Source of the DNA: Xanthobacteraceae bacterium
GTDB taxonomy: Bacteria > Pseudomonadota > Alphaproteobacteria > Rhizobiales > Xanthobacteraceae
Direction of reading: 5' to 3'
NCBI GenBank assembly: GCA_030038995.1
Contig: JASHQS010000115.1
Location: forward strand, 39,826-103,825
DNA: 64,000 nucleotides
Below, one piece after another: positions 1 to 9,275 of the stretch (positions are counted from its first letter, which is position 1; each line of letters begins with the position of its first letter). The notes beneath the pieces are model-generated. The model was given only the letters and a program-made list of their open reading frames with translations. It was not told the origin of the DNA and did not search any database. The position numbers and the translations under genes were made by a program.

Positions 1-1
1 C

Positions 2-3000
2 CTGAGCACGGAAGCGGAAGAGCGGATAACTCGCTGGGAGTGTGGCGGCGTCGGAGTTGTCGGTCAACCGCTCCATCGATATGTGGAAGATCAGGCACGC
101 CGGACGCCGGATCGGATCGCAATCGAGTGCGGCCCGCGCGCACTGACCTATCGCCGCTTGATCGAGCGGGCCAACCAGGTTGCCCGCGGCCTGCAGCGCC
201 GCGGCGTCGGCGCCGAGGCTCTTGTCGGCCTGCGCCTGGGCCGAAACGAAGATCTGATCGTGGCGATGCTGGGCGTCCTGAAAGCCGGCGCCGCCTATGT
301 GCCGATTGATCCCGAATACCCGCTGGAACGGCAACGCTATATCGAGCACGACAGCAGGGTCAGCCATATGCTGACGGGCACAGTCGAGTTTGATCGAGAG
401 GATAGTACGCTCCTCCCGGCCGCCATGGAGCCCGACCGGCTCGCCTATGTGATCTATACGTCGGGCTCGGAAGGCCGACCGAAAGGCGTCGGCATCACGC
501 ATCGTGGAGCGAGCGCATTGTTGGAGTGGGTCAAGACCGCCTTCTCCGAGAACGAGATGAGCCGAGTGATGGCGTGCACATCGGCCTGCTTTGATCTTTC
601 AGTATATGAAATCTACGGACCTTTGGCCTTGGGCGGCACGGTAGTGCTGGTCGACAACGCTTTGCAGATATCGGAAGCCGAGAACGTGACCCTCGTGAAC
701 ACCGTGCCGAGCGCCATGGCTCGGATCCTCAAACAGCTCCCGGCGAGCGTCGTGACGGCGAATCTGGCCGGCGAGGTGTTGCCGCGAAGCTTGGTCGACG
801 AATTGCATGAGCGCGGCATAAGCGCGGTGTGGAATCTTTACGGCCCAACCGAGGACACGACTTATTCGAGCGCCGCCCTGATCGCCCGCGGCGAACGCGG
901 CCAGCCGCAAATTGGCCGGCCACTGCCGGGCACGTGGGCGCGCGTTCTCGATGCACAGATGGCACGCGTACCGCCCGGTGCGCGCGGCGAATTGTATCTC
1001 GCCGGGGCGGGACTGGCGCGCGGCTATGTGAATCAGCCGAGCCGGACAGCGGAGCGGTTTGTTCCCGACCCTCACGGCGGCATCGGAACACGAACTTATC
1101 GCACGGGCGATTGGGTGCGTTACCGCCCGGACGGGGCGCTCATGTTCCTCGGCCGACGCGACGCGCAGGTCAAGGTCAGGGGATATCGCATTGAACCCGC
1201 GGAAGTGGAGGATAGCCTGCGCGCCGTCGGCGCCAAGGAAGCGGTGGTAATGGCGCAGGGAGAGCGTCTCGTCGCCTATGTCGAGACAGCGGACCCGACC
1301 GGCCCAACCGCGGGGCCAACCGCCGCGCCAAGTATCGGCGATATTCGTCGCGCCGTCGGCGAGAAATTGCCGAAGTATTTGGTACCATCTGTTTGGATTG
1401 CGGTTGAACAGTGGCTACGTACCCCGAGCGGCAAGATCGACCGCAAGAGGTTACCGCGCCTTGCCGAATCGCTCGAGCCGGCAAGCGAACTCTCAGGAGC
1501 GACCGAAACGGCGGTCGCTGGCATCTTTTCCGAGGTTTTGGGGATAGCCGCAGGGCGGAACACGAATTTCTTCGAAGCGGGCGGCCATTCGCTGTTGGCG
1601 ATGCAGGTTGTCGATCGGATCAGGCGGGCGCTTGGCGTGCCAATTCAGGTGCGCATGCTGTTCGAAGCGCCAACGGTTTGGGAACTGGCCGAGCGAATCG
1701 ACTTGCGCAGGGACAGCATCGAACCGCCTGTCGTGTCAGCCGGCGGGCGGCGAGACCGTCAGGCAGCGCCACTGACGGCGGCGCAGCGTCGGCTCTGGTT
1801 CATGGAGCAAATGGCGCCCGGCACCTCGCGCTATCATGTTCCCTTTGCGCTGACCGTGCGCGGGCCGCTCGACATCGGTGCGCTGGCGGAAACCTTCAAT
1901 GCCATCGTCGCCCGGCACGAAATCCTGCGTACCGCTTTTCCGGCCATTGAGGGCGTTCCCATTCAGCGGGTCGCGCCGTCGCTTGAGCTGCCGCTGTCCG
2001 TGGTCGATCTCGGCGAGCACGACATTGACCGATATATCGCCGATGAGGTTGAGCGACCTTTTGCGCTCGACCGTATTCCGCTTTTCCGCATTTCCGTCAT
2101 CCGCTCGTCCACCGGCGGTACGATGCTTCTGGTCGTAATGCATCACATCATCTGCGATGAATGGTCATTAGGGATTCTGCTGCGTGAATTCGCTGAAGGC
2201 TATCTTTCGAAGCGCCGCGGCGAGGCAGTCCCGCAGCGTCGGCCGCTCGTCCTGCAAGTGGCCGACTACGCCGAATGGGAGGCAAGTCCGCAGGCGCAAG
2301 CGGAATGGCAAGCACATCGTGGCTATTGGGCCACGCAATTGCGCGACTTGACGCCGGTGCCGCTGCCAGGCGCACCCGTCACGGGGCCGCGGCCGCCACG
2401 GGGGGAATATCTTTCGTTTCTGCTCGAGCAGCCACGGCTGGACGAGGTTCATCGGCTGGCCCGCTCCACCGGCGCCACCCCAGCCATGGTGTTGCATGCT
2501 GCGTATGCCGTAGCGCTGCACCGGTACTCCGGCGCGACCGATATCGCGGTCGGCATGCCGGTAGCAGGGCGGCGTCCTGAAACGGAACCGCTGATCGGCT
2601 TTTTCGTGAACCAGCTGGTCATGCGGATCCGCCTCGCTGGCAGCCCGACTTTCACCGACGTTATCGGCCGGGTACGAGAGGCCGCCCTCGACGCCTACGC
2701 GCATCAGGATCTGCCTTTCGATGAAATCGTCGCTGCGGTGCAGACAAAGCAGCCGCGTGCCGTGATGCCTCTCGTTAACGTCCAGTTCGACGCTCATAAT
2801 GCCCCGTTCGGCCCCCTGGAAATCGGCGATATGTCGCTGAGCCCCCAGCCGATTCGCCGAAGGACCGTCCAGTTCGATTTGCAGCTTTCGGTCGAAGAAA
2901 CGGCGCGGGGTCTGGAATGCTTCCTCGGCTACAATGCCGAACGGATCAGCGCCCTCTGGGCGCAACGCTTTGCCGACGATTTCGCTGCCGTCGTATGCGC

Positions 3001-3106
3001 AGCGGTCGCCGTTCCGAGCGTCGCTATCGGCGACATCGCGCTCGCCGGCTTGCCGCAGCCTTTGCCTGCGGCGGCGCAGCCCTCGACGCCCGACTTCGCG
3101 TTCTAG
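2..3106 (+). CDS. NRPS subunit A-T-C, 5'-truncated by the window
   Basis: Assembly-line subunit that activates and loads one amino acid and condenses it with the next. The ORF track starts at a GTG at 83, but the frame is open to base 2 and encodes typical C-to-A linker sequence, so the gene begins outside the window, probably with a C domain. In track numbering: A about 1-470 (YTSGSEGRPKG, NLYGPTE, YRTGD, A10 TPSGK), carrier about 473-545 (FFEAGGHSLL, Ser503), C about 562-1000. The specificity code I extract is DLYNNALTYK, which resembles codes I recall for small residues (Ala/Gly). The C domain reads HHIICDE instead of HHxxxDG: both His and the Asp are kept, Gly is Glu. Ending in C means the split from the next subunit falls between C and A. 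The protein ends ...DFAF. Confidence 0.95.
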   Translation: MSTEAEERITRWECGGVGVVGQPLHRYVEDQARRTPDRIAIECGPRALTYRRLIERANQVARGLQRRGVGAEALVGLRLGRNEDLIVAMLGVLKAGAAYVPIDPEYPLERQRYIEHDSRVSHMLTGTVEFDREDSTLLPAAMEPDRLAYVIYTSGSEGRPKGVGITHRGASALLEWVKTAFSENEMSRVMACTSACFDLSVYEIYGPLALGGTVVLVDNALQISEAENVTLVNTVPSAMARILKQLPASVVTANLAGEVLPRSLVDELHERGISAVWNLYGPTEDTTYSSAALIARGERGQPQIGRPLPGTWARVLDAQMARVPPGARGELYLAGAGLARGYVNQPSRTAERFVPDPHGGIGTRTYRTGDWVRYRPDGALMFLGRRDAQVKVRGYRIEPAEVEDSLRAVGAKEAVVMAQGERLVAYVETADPTGPTAGPTAAPSIGDIRRAVGEKLPKYLVPSVWIAVEQWLRTPSGKIDRKRLPRLAESLEPASELSGATETAVAGIFSEVLGIAAGRNTNFFEAGGHSLLAMQVVDRIRRALGVPIQVRMLFEAPTVWELAERIDLRRDSIEPPVVSAGGRRDRQAAPLTAAQRRLWFMEQMAPGTSRYHVPFALTVRGPLDIGALAETFNAIVARHEILRTAFPAIEGVPIQRVAPSLELPLSVVDLGEHDIDRYIADEVERPFALDRIPLFRISVIRSSTGGTMLLVVMHHIICDEWSLGILLREFAEGYLSKRRGEAVPQRRPLVLQVADYAEWEASPQAQAEWQAHRGYWATQLRDLTPVPLPGAPVTGPRPPRGEYLSFLLEQPRLDEVHRLARSTGATPAMVLHAAYAVALHRYSGATDIAVGMPVAGRRPETEPLIGFFVNQLVMRIRLAGSPTFTDVIGRVREAALDAYAHQDLPFDEIVAAVQTKQPRAVMPLVNVQFDAHNAPFGPLEIGDMSLSPQPIRRRTVQFDLQLSVEETARGLECFLGYNAERISALWAQRFADDFAAVVCAAVAVPSVAIGDIALAGLPQPLPAAAQPSTPDFAF

Positions 3107-3274
3107 CGTCCGCGCTTTTGCCCTCGTTCATCGCGGCGCGCTGCAGTCGCCTTGGCTCTTGACTGGCGCAATCGGCCGCATAATATCGTGGTCGTGCAAT
3201 CTCTACTTGCGACAACTTCGTGACGATGGACACGTTCGTGGCCGTCCGCACGACGGCGGGAAGGATGAGCGCAC

Positions 3275-3700
3275 ATGTCTTCTGCAGAAGCAAAGGCTCT
3301 GGTTACCTCGGCGGTTCAGTCGAGGCAAAATGAATTGGTCGCGCATGCGGCCTCAGGCAACGTCAAGGCTGCGGAGACGTTTCTCCACGCCGACTTCGTC
3401 TCGATTGATGCTGCCGGCCACTCCAATTCGCGCGATCAGGAGCTCGCCAATATCCGATCTGGAAAACTTAAGCTCCAGTCGGGCGTCGTGGAAAAGCTCG
3501 AGGTGCATCCGATAGGAAACGGCTTGGCGATTGCCACCGGCGTCGCCCGGGCTACGGGCACCTTCGACGGCAAGAGCATATCGGGCACCTATACGTTCAA
3601 CCAAGTGTGGTCGGTGGGCTCGTCATCCGGCGAGGCGTCCCCAGCAAGGGCCGGATCGACGCTCATGGCGTGCATCAACACCTCGTTCAAGGCGGAGTAA
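3275..3700 (+). CDS. NTF2-like / DUF4440 (SnoaL-type) protein
   Basis: Small alpha+beta protein of 141 residues with the NTF2-fold signature of the DUF4440/SnoaL group: an N-terminal helix with HADFVSIDAAG, then a strand ending FNQVW, which in the family precedes the final DGxW strand. That last part is atypical: a roughly 10-residue Gly/Ser/Ala-rich insertion follows VWS before LMACINTSF. An AAGGA-like site lies 8 nt before the ATG. Members of this fold act as small cyclases, isomerases or binding proteins. No catalytic residue can be assigned, so the role in the cluster (tailoring or accessory) is unknown. Confidence 0.75.
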   Translation: MSSAEAKALVTSAVQSRQNELVAHAASGNVKAAETFLHADFVSIDAAGHSNSRDQELANIRSGKLKLQSGVVEKLEVHPIGNGLAIATGVARATGTFDGKSISGTYTFNQVWSVGSSSGEASPARAGSTLMACINTSFKAE

Positions 3701-3728
3701 CGCCGGCGTCATTTTTGCGAGAGCCGAA

Positions 3729-3753
3729 GGGCGGCTTCGTAGCGAAGCTGCCC
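3729..3753 (+). other. Stable hairpin between genes
   Basis: GGGCGGCTTCG and CGAAGCTGCCC form an 11-bp stem (one G-T mismatch) with a TAG loop, 28 bases after the NTF2-like stop. There is no T-tract, so it could be a transcript-end or stability element rather than a classical terminator. The rest of the 290-base gap to 3990 shows no gene. Confidence 0.45.
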
Positions 3754-3921
3754 GGGCGGCGTCGTTCGGCAGGATTCCGCGATGTGGCGCGGAAGCGGCG
3801 TTGATTTGCCGTATCGAGCGTGTTGGCTGGACGTTGTCGTTGCGGCTCCGACGTCAGCGGCGCGTCGGGAGGGTCGGCGTTTGTCGTGCGCCGGCCGGGG
3901 CCGGCAGGTGTCGCGTTCCAT

Positions 3922-3927
3922 TATAAT
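3922..3927 (+). promoter_or_regulatory. Candidate -10 box (TATAAT)
   Basis: A perfect TATAAT in otherwise GC-rich DNA, 63 bases before the proposed GTG start of the SCP2-P450-AKR gene and after the hairpin at 3729. No convincing -35 box at 16-18 bases, so this is only a candidate. Confidence 0.3.
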
Positions 3928-3990
3928 CACTGCAGGGCGCCCGCTTCGGCCCACCGATCCGGGGCAGGGTTCGTCCCTGGGAGTAGACGG

Positions 3991-6663
3991 GTGGGCGAGG
4001 ATTTCGGGCAGCATGACGACGCGAAGGCATGGCTCACGCAGCGATTGCCGGCGCTGCTCGACGGCTCGAATTCGTTTGCGGCGGATCTGAAATTTACACT
4101 GCGCTTGCCGGGAATAGGCTCCTGGTCGGTCGATCTGAAGGGCGCCGCGCCGCGCTGCTTGCCCGGAGAGATCGACGATGCGAATTGCACCATTGAAATC
4201 GCCGCCGCCGATCTCATGCGCATTGTCGGCCAACCCGATTGCGCACTCGAGATCTATGACGCCGGCCGCATCAAGTTGACCGGATCGGTCGACGCCGCGC
4301 TTGAAGTCGTGAGTTTATTCCACCGCGTCGGCGCCCTGGAAGCGGGCGGTGGCGCATGGTTGCCGCCGCAGCGGCCGGAAGACTTCACCTACAACCCGCT
4401 TGCGCCGGGTTTCGACGACGACCCGTTTCCCGTTTACGCCTACATGCGCAAGCACGCGCCGGTCTATTACTGGAGCGGACTCAAATACTGGCTGCTCAGC
4501 AAATACGAAGACGTCCGTGCCGCGCTCACAGATCCGCGCATGACGACGGATCATACGATTGCTCCGGATTCCCCGGCGGCAAATGCCGGCGATGAAGGCC
4601 TCATCGGCAAACTTCTGGAAAACAGCCCGCTCCGGCTGAGCGACGAGAAACAGGCCCGCTTTCGCAGCCTCATTAATCCGGTGCTGTCGGTCCATGCCAT
4701 CGAGCGCATGCGTCCCGACGTCGAGCGGCTGGTGGAGGAGCTGTTGACGCCGCTCGGCGAACGGCCCGTCGTCAACCTGGTGGACGAGTTTACCGAGCTG
4801 CTGCCGCGCAAGCTCATCGCATTGCTTTTTAAAATTGGGAATGCCCACCGGGATGCGTTCGAATGCTTCACGGAAGCGCTGATGGACTCGCTCATTACCC
4901 GTCCGCAGCGGATGGACGTGAAACGCGCCAACCATGCTGTCAGGGAAGGGCTTGCCGCGCTAAAGGACATCATAGCGGAAAAGCGACGCAAGCCGGCGGC
5001 TGATGTTCTCAGCGCCATGATCGCTTCCGAGCGGCAAGGCCAGCGCCTGGAAGTGGATGATCTATTGTCGCTCATTGCCACGTTGCTCACGACCGGAGCG
5101 GATTCCAGCGTTTATGCGCTGAACCAGGCGCTGCTCTGTCTGCTGCGCTTTCCAGACCAGGCCGACCTTCTGCGGCAACAGCCGGCCTTGCTCGGTAATC
5201 TTCTCGACGAAGTGCTGCGCTTCGACAATTTTCACAAGCTCGGCATTCCGCGTTGGGCGACGCAGGATATCGAGCTTCGCGGCCAGTTGATCCGCAAGGG
5301 CGATGCCATCGCGGCGATGTTTCAGAGCGCGGGCCGCGACGACGAGATCTTTGCCGATGCCGACGTGTTCGACGTCCGGCGCGATCTGAAGGCAGCGTTT
5401 ACCTTCGGCCGCGGCCGGCACTCGTGTCCCGGCGCAGCAATCGCGCAGCTCGAATTCAAGACCGCGTTTGCATTTTTGCTCAGGCGCTTTCCCGGCATCG
5501 AGCTCGCCGGCAAGCCGGTGTTCCGGCCGCAGATGTATGTGCGCGCGTTGAAGGATCTACCGGTCGCGCTGCGTGGCGCCAAACGCGTCACCGGGCGCCC
5601 GGCCGCACCGTTGCATGAGCAGCGCGCCGGCCGCAGCCCGGAACTGCGGTCATTGGGGCCGAGCGCGCTGCGTGTCAGCGCGTTCACTCTGGGCACCGTG
5701 ACGTTCGGCGACTCCAAGACATTCATGAAGAACCGAACCGCCTCCAAGGCGGAAGCGCGTCGTATCTTCGATGTCGCCGTGGATGCCGGGATCAATTTGA
5801 TCGATACCGCCGACGTGTACTGCGAAGGTGAGAGCGAGGAGTTGGTCGGAGAATGGGCGCGCGGCAAGCGTGACAAGCTGCTGTTGGCCACTAAATGCCG
5901 CTATCCGATGGGGTTCGGTATGCTGGGCCCGGCTGGCCCGCACGATCAAGGCCTGTCGCGGCAACACGTGGTGAGGGCATGTGAGGACTCGCTGCGTCGG
6001 CTTCGCACCGACGTGATCGATCTTTACCAGGTGCAGGCGCAGGATACGTCCGTGCCCATCGACGAGACGTTGCGGGCGCTGCAGGACCTGGTCGCACAGG
6101 GCAAGGTGCGTTACGCCGGCTGCGCGACCTATTCGGGCTATCGCCTGGTCGAGTCGATTTGGGCCGCCGAGCGAAGCGGCGGCGGCGGTTACGTGTCGGC
6201 CCAAGTGCTGTGGTCGTTGATCGATCGCGGCGCCGAACGTGAGCTCGTGCCGGCCTGTCGGCATTTCGGGCTGGGCATGCTGGCCTGGTCGCCACTCGCG
6301 CAGGGCTTTCTCAGCGGCAAATACCGGCGCGGCCGGCCGCCGACGTCGGGCGCCGATCTTGCGGCAGCCGCCGCGCTCTACCGCAGCCTCGACAAGGAGC
6401 GCAATTGGCGGGTGCTTGATGTCGTCGAACGCATCGGGGTCGCGCACGAAGCGCCGCCCGCCGCGGTAGCGCTGGCTTGGCTGTTGCGGCGGCCGGGGCT
6501 CAGCTCGGTCATTCTGACAGCAAGATCGGTCGAGCAGCTTCAGCAAAGCCTGCAGGCGCTCGCCGTCGACTTGTCGCCGCAAGATCTCGCCACGCTCGAT
6601 CAGGCGTCGGAACCCGACTGGGGCTATCCGTACGACCGCATCGGGCCGGCCGCAACGTGGTGA
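3991..6663 (+). CDS. SCP2 - cytochrome P450 - aldo/keto reductase fusion
   Basis: Three-domain tailoring enzyme of 890 residues. Residues about 8-115 are an SCP2-like domain homologous to the N-termini of the two JmjC proteins nearby. About 125-540 is a bacterial P450: helix-I motif TGADSS (family AGxxTT), ExxR as EVLR, and heme loop FGRGRHSCPG with ligand Cys near 476. About 555-890 is an aldo/keto reductase with Asp/Tyr (IDTADVY) and Lys (LLLATK), but the catalytic His of the family (DLYQxH) is Gln here (DLYQVQ), so ordinary carbonyl reduction is doubtful. The track start at 3820 gives a low-complexity Arg/Gly leader. I prefer the GTG at 3991, which has GGGAG 7 nt upstream and begins just before the SCP2 fold. 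It likely oxidises a carrier-bound intermediate, with redox partners from outside the window. Confidence 0.88.
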   Translation: MGEDFGQHDDAKAWLTQRLPALLDGSNSFAADLKFTLRLPGIGSWSVDLKGAAPRCLPGEIDDANCTIEIAAADLMRIVGQPDCALEIYDAGRIKLTGSVDAALEVVSLFHRVGALEAGGGAWLPPQRPEDFTYNPLAPGFDDDPFPVYAYMRKHAPVYYWSGLKYWLLSKYEDVRAALTDPRMTTDHTIAPDSPAANAGDEGLIGKLLENSPLRLSDEKQARFRSLINPVLSVHAIERMRPDVERLVEELLTPLGERPVVNLVDEFTELLPRKLIALLFKIGNAHRDAFECFTEALMDSLITRPQRMDVKRANHAVREGLAALKDIIAEKRRKPAADVLSAMIASERQGQRLEVDDLLSLIATLLTTGADSSVYALNQALLCLLRFPDQADLLRQQPALLGNLLDEVLRFDNFHKLGIPRWATQDIELRGQLIRKGDAIAAMFQSAGRDDEIFADADVFDVRRDLKAAFTFGRGRHSCPGAAIAQLEFKTAFAFLLRRFPGIELAGKPVFRPQMYVRALKDLPVALRGAKRVTGRPAAPLHEQRAGRSPELRSLGPSALRVSAFTLGTVTFGDSKTFMKNRTASKAEARRIFDVAVDAGINLIDTADVYCEGESEELVGEWARGKRDKLLLATKCRYPMGFGMLGPAGPHDQGLSRQHVVRACEDSLRRLRTDVIDLYQVQAQDTSVPIDETLRALQDLVAQGKVRYAGCATYSGYRLVESIWAAERSGGGGYVSAQVLWSLIDRGAERELVPACRHFGLGMLAWSPLAQGFLSGKYRRGRPPTSGADLAAAAALYRSLDKERNWRVLDVVERIGVAHEAPPAAVALAWLLRRPGLSSVILTARSVEQLQQSLQALAVDLSPQDLATLDQASEPDWGYPYDRIGPAATW

Positions 6664-6776
6664 ACCGCGGGCGCAAAGGCGCGCGCCGGCGCTGTGCTAT
6701 CGGGCCGGATTTCCGAACGGACGATCCGACAGCAAGTTCCAGAACGCGGACCGCTTCAGCCTGAACGATTTCGCTC

Positions 6777-7616
6777 TTAAGGCCGCTTGAGCAGATCGAT
6801 CGGCGCGCCCTCGAAGCTCTGCCACATCGGATTGAGCTGGAACGCGTCGACGCCGCGCATGAGCCGGCTGCGATGGTTTGGCCAGGCGTTCAGATCCACC
6901 TTGGCGTCCGTTCGCGAGAAGCTGATGGTCACCCCCGCGCGCCGCTGCTGCGACAGATTGGGCTCGGACATATGAATCGTCAGGTCGTGGTGAATCGAAA
7001 TTTCACCGGGTCGTAATTCCATGTACTCCGCCGCCGCAGGATTCCAGACGTCGTGGTCGAAACACAGCGTGATGTTGTCCTTGGTCTCGACGCTGCCGTC
7101 CGGATTCCTGACCTGCCGGGATTCGATTGCATGGCCGAGCAGACCAGCCCGGAATGAGCCGGGGATGACCTTGTAGGCGCCGTTGCCGCGGTGGGCGCAA
7201 TCGATCGCCAACCAGACCGACAGGGTATCTGGGCAGCGCGCCGGACGCCGAGGGTTGTCGACCAGGTGAATCGGTGCGCCGGCGCGGTCCTGGTGCCACG
7301 AATACTCACCGTCGCCCGGTTCCTTGCAGGCAATGTGGACGCCCCACAAGATGATATCGGGGCCGAGCAGGTCTTCGACGCAATCGAGGAGCGCAGGATT
7401 GTTCGCCAGATCGTAAAGGTACGGATAGTGCCGCTCTTGCACGAATGTGCCTTCCGACAGAGTGGTTCGCGGCGCGAGCTCGCGCTTGAGCGCCTCTAGC
7501 CCGGTCAGGTTGCGCTCGACGCGCGCCGCGTCGCAGACCGGAATGCCGCGCAGGTATCCATTCTCGTAGAAGAACTCGACCTGCTCGCGGCGAAGCCGGC
7601 GCAACGTATCGCTCAT
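6777..7616 (-). CDS. PhyH-family Fe(II)/2-oxoglutarate oxygenase (paralog 1)
   Basis: 279-residue member of the phytanoyl-CoA dioxygenase family. The metal triad is visible as WHQD (His, Asp) and the distal His in TIHMSEPN; the 2-oxoglutarate Arg is in the following QQRRAG segment. The C-terminal RGVDAFQLNPMW..F stretch is shared with the paralog encoded by the next gene. Presence of the Asp in HxD argues for hydroxylation rather than halogenation. Its start overlaps the stop of the upstream gene by four bases (ATGA), so both are translated from one minus-strand message. Substrate unknown, probably an amino acid or peptidyl carrier intermediate. Confidence 0.85.
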   Translation of the reverse strand: MSDTLRRLRREQVEFFYENGYLRGIPVCDAARVERNLTGLEALKRELAPRTTLSEGTFVQERHYPYLYDLANNPALLDCVEDLLGPDIILWGVHIACKEPGDGEYSWHQDRAGAPIHLVDNPRRPARCPDTLSVWLAIDCAHRGNGAYKVIPGSFRAGLLGHAIESRQVRNPDGSVETKDNITLCFDHDVWNPAAAEYMELRPGEISIHHDLTIHMSEPNLSQQRRAGVTISFSRTDAKVDLNAWPNHRSRLMRGVDAFQLNPMWQSFEGAPIDLLKRP

Positions 7617-8479
7617 GTCGTCACTCCCGGAACGTCGGCTCCGTCGCTGGCGAACACATCGATCGGCCCGCGCTCGAAATCCTGCCAGGTCGGCTGAAAG
7701 TGGAAACGGTCGGTGCCGCGAACGCAGCGCACTTTCATGTTGGGCCAGATTTTTGCATCGACCTGCGCCTCGGTGCGCGAGTAGTGCAGCACCATCGCGG
7801 CGCGGCGGCGGGCAGACCGGTTCGGTCCGGAGCCGTGGAACAGGCGATCATGGAACATGCACGCCTCGCCGGCTTTGAGCGACAGCGTGATCGCCCGCTT
7901 CTCGTCGATCAATTCGAGTGGAATTCCCGGCGCCGCATCCTCGGCATAGTGCGTCACCACGTCGATGTGCGGAATGATGCCCTGCCGATGCGAGCGCGGG
8001 ATCACTTGCAGGCCGCCATTGCCGGCGTCGGCGTCATCCAGCGCGATCCATACGGTGACGCTTACCGGCAAATCGGCATGCAGCGCGTGTCCCTGGTGAA
8101 CCGCGATCGGCGCCACCGCAACGTCCTGATGCCAGGTAAAGGGCCTTTTCTCATGCGGCTCCTTGCTGACGACGTGCGAGCACCACAGGAAGAAGTTCGG
8201 TCCGAGGATGTCCTCGACATAATCGAGCACGACCGGGTGGCTGGCGATCTCGAACTGGTAAGGCTGGCATCGCTCCTGGCAATAAGTCGCCTCGAGCAGT
8301 GGTCTGCCGCCGAGTGAGTGCTGCAGCGCTGCCAATCCTTCGAGGTTCTTGCGTACGCCTTGCGCATCGAACACCGGCAGGCCGGTGAGATAACCCTCGG
8401 CGAAGAAGGTCTCGACATTGTCCTCGGCTAGCCGCTGCAGCGGCCGCGGCTCGACACCGGGAGATCTGCGGCGGTCCAT
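7613..8479 (-). CDS. PhyH-family Fe(II)/2-oxoglutarate oxygenase (paralog 2)
   Basis: 288-residue paralog of its neighbour, with TWHQD as the first two metal ligands, FHGSGPNRS carrying the third His, and an Arg-rich strand followed by HYSRTEAQVD. The C-terminal RGTDRFHFQPTWQDFE block is nearly the same as in the 6777 gene. It lies in the minus-strand run 10040 to 6777 with a methyltransferase upstream. The ribosome site before the ATG at 8479 is weak. Likely beta- or gamma-hydroxylation of a precursor; the specific substrate cannot be read from sequence. Confidence 0.85.
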   Translation of the reverse strand: MDRRRSPGVEPRPLQRLAEDNVETFFAEGYLTGLPVFDAQGVRKNLEGLAALQHSLGGRPLLEATYCQERCQPYQFEIASHPVVLDYVEDILGPNFFLWCSHVVSKEPHEKRPFTWHQDVAVAPIAVHQGHALHADLPVSVTVWIALDDADAGNGGLQVIPRSHRQGIIPHIDVVTHYAEDAAPGIPLELIDEKRAITLSLKAGEACMFHDRLFHGSGPNRSARRRAAMVLHYSRTEAQVDAKIWPNMKVRCVRGTDRFHFQPTWQDFERGPIDVFASDGADVPGVTT

Positions 8480-8487
8480 GGCGAGGT

Positions 8488-9261
8488 CTAAGGTTTTTTC
8501 CGCAGAATCCAGCGGTGATAGCGGACGTCCTCGTCCGGCTCGTGGCCTTCGAGGGCGGCGATCATCCAGTCGGTCGTCTCGCTCGAGGCGGTGCCGCGTG
8601 CCGCGAAATCGCGGAGCAGTTCGATGCGGTCTTTCTTGTAGCGAACCACGGCGGCCTGCGCACCATGCGAGATATCTTCGAACTCGATGATGCGAAATCT
8701 GGCCTCTTGCGCGAGCCGTTCCATCTCGGCCACGTCCATGCTGAAATCGGTGATGCAGAAATAGCCTTCCGGCGCGAGGACGCGCTGGATTTCCGCGAAG
8801 AAGCGGGCCCTGTCCTGATAGTGCTGGGCTGATTCGATGTTGATCGCCACGTCGAACCGCTCCGCTGCGAACGGCAGGGAGATGGCGTCGCCGACAACGA
8901 AATTGATCCGCGGATCGTCGATGATCTGCTGCGCCAATGTGACGGCTCGGGCGCTCAGGTCGAGGCCGATCAGTTCGGCCGCACCCAGATAGCGGACGAC
9001 GGCTGCGCCGTTGCCGCCGCGGCCGCAGCCGACGTCGAGAACTCGCTTGCCTCGAACGGCGACTGGTCCGACCAGACGTTTCAGCAGGTTGAGCGAGTAC
9101 TTCCAGATCTGATCCGGTGGATCGATCCAGGAGAAGTCGTCGTCTCCGCCCGGGTCGGAATAACCGTAATTCATGAATGCGAAGCGCGGATCGGGGATGT
9201 GTTCCGCTAGGTGATCATAAAACAAACGCGGCGCCTCGAACGGATTGGGTACTGCGGACAT
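8488..9261 (-). CDS. Class I SAM-dependent methyltransferase
   Basis: 257 residues with the Rossmann SAM-binding motif VLDVGCGRGGNG, acidic motif II (LIGLDLS), motif III around GDAISLPFA, and INIESAQHYQD typical of UbiE/sterol C- or O-methyltransferases and polyketide MTs. GGAG lies 5 nt before the ATG. It is encoded between two PhyH oxygenases on the same strand, so a hydroxylate-then-O-methylate sequence is a reasonable inference. C- or N-methylation cannot be excluded. Confidence 0.85.
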   Translation of the reverse strand: MSAVPNPFEAPRLFYDHLAEHIPDPRFAFMNYGYSDPGGDDDFSWIDPPDQIWKYSLNLLKRLVGPVAVRGKRVLDVGCGRGGNGAAVVRYLGAAELIGLDLSARAVTLAQQIIDDPRINFVVGDAISLPFAAERFDVAINIESAQHYQDRARFFAEIQRVLAPEGYFCITDFSMDVAEMERLAQEARFRIIEFEDISHGAQAAVVRYKKDRIELLRDFAARGTASSETTDWMIAALEGHEPDEDVRYHRWILRKKP

Positions 9262-9275
9262 CGATGCTCCAGCGT

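Noticed and set aside
3275-3700. Frameshift near the end of the NTF2-like gene
   Set aside because: The C-terminal strand looked disturbed, but LMACINTSF returns in the same frame, so an insertion rather than a frameshift fits.
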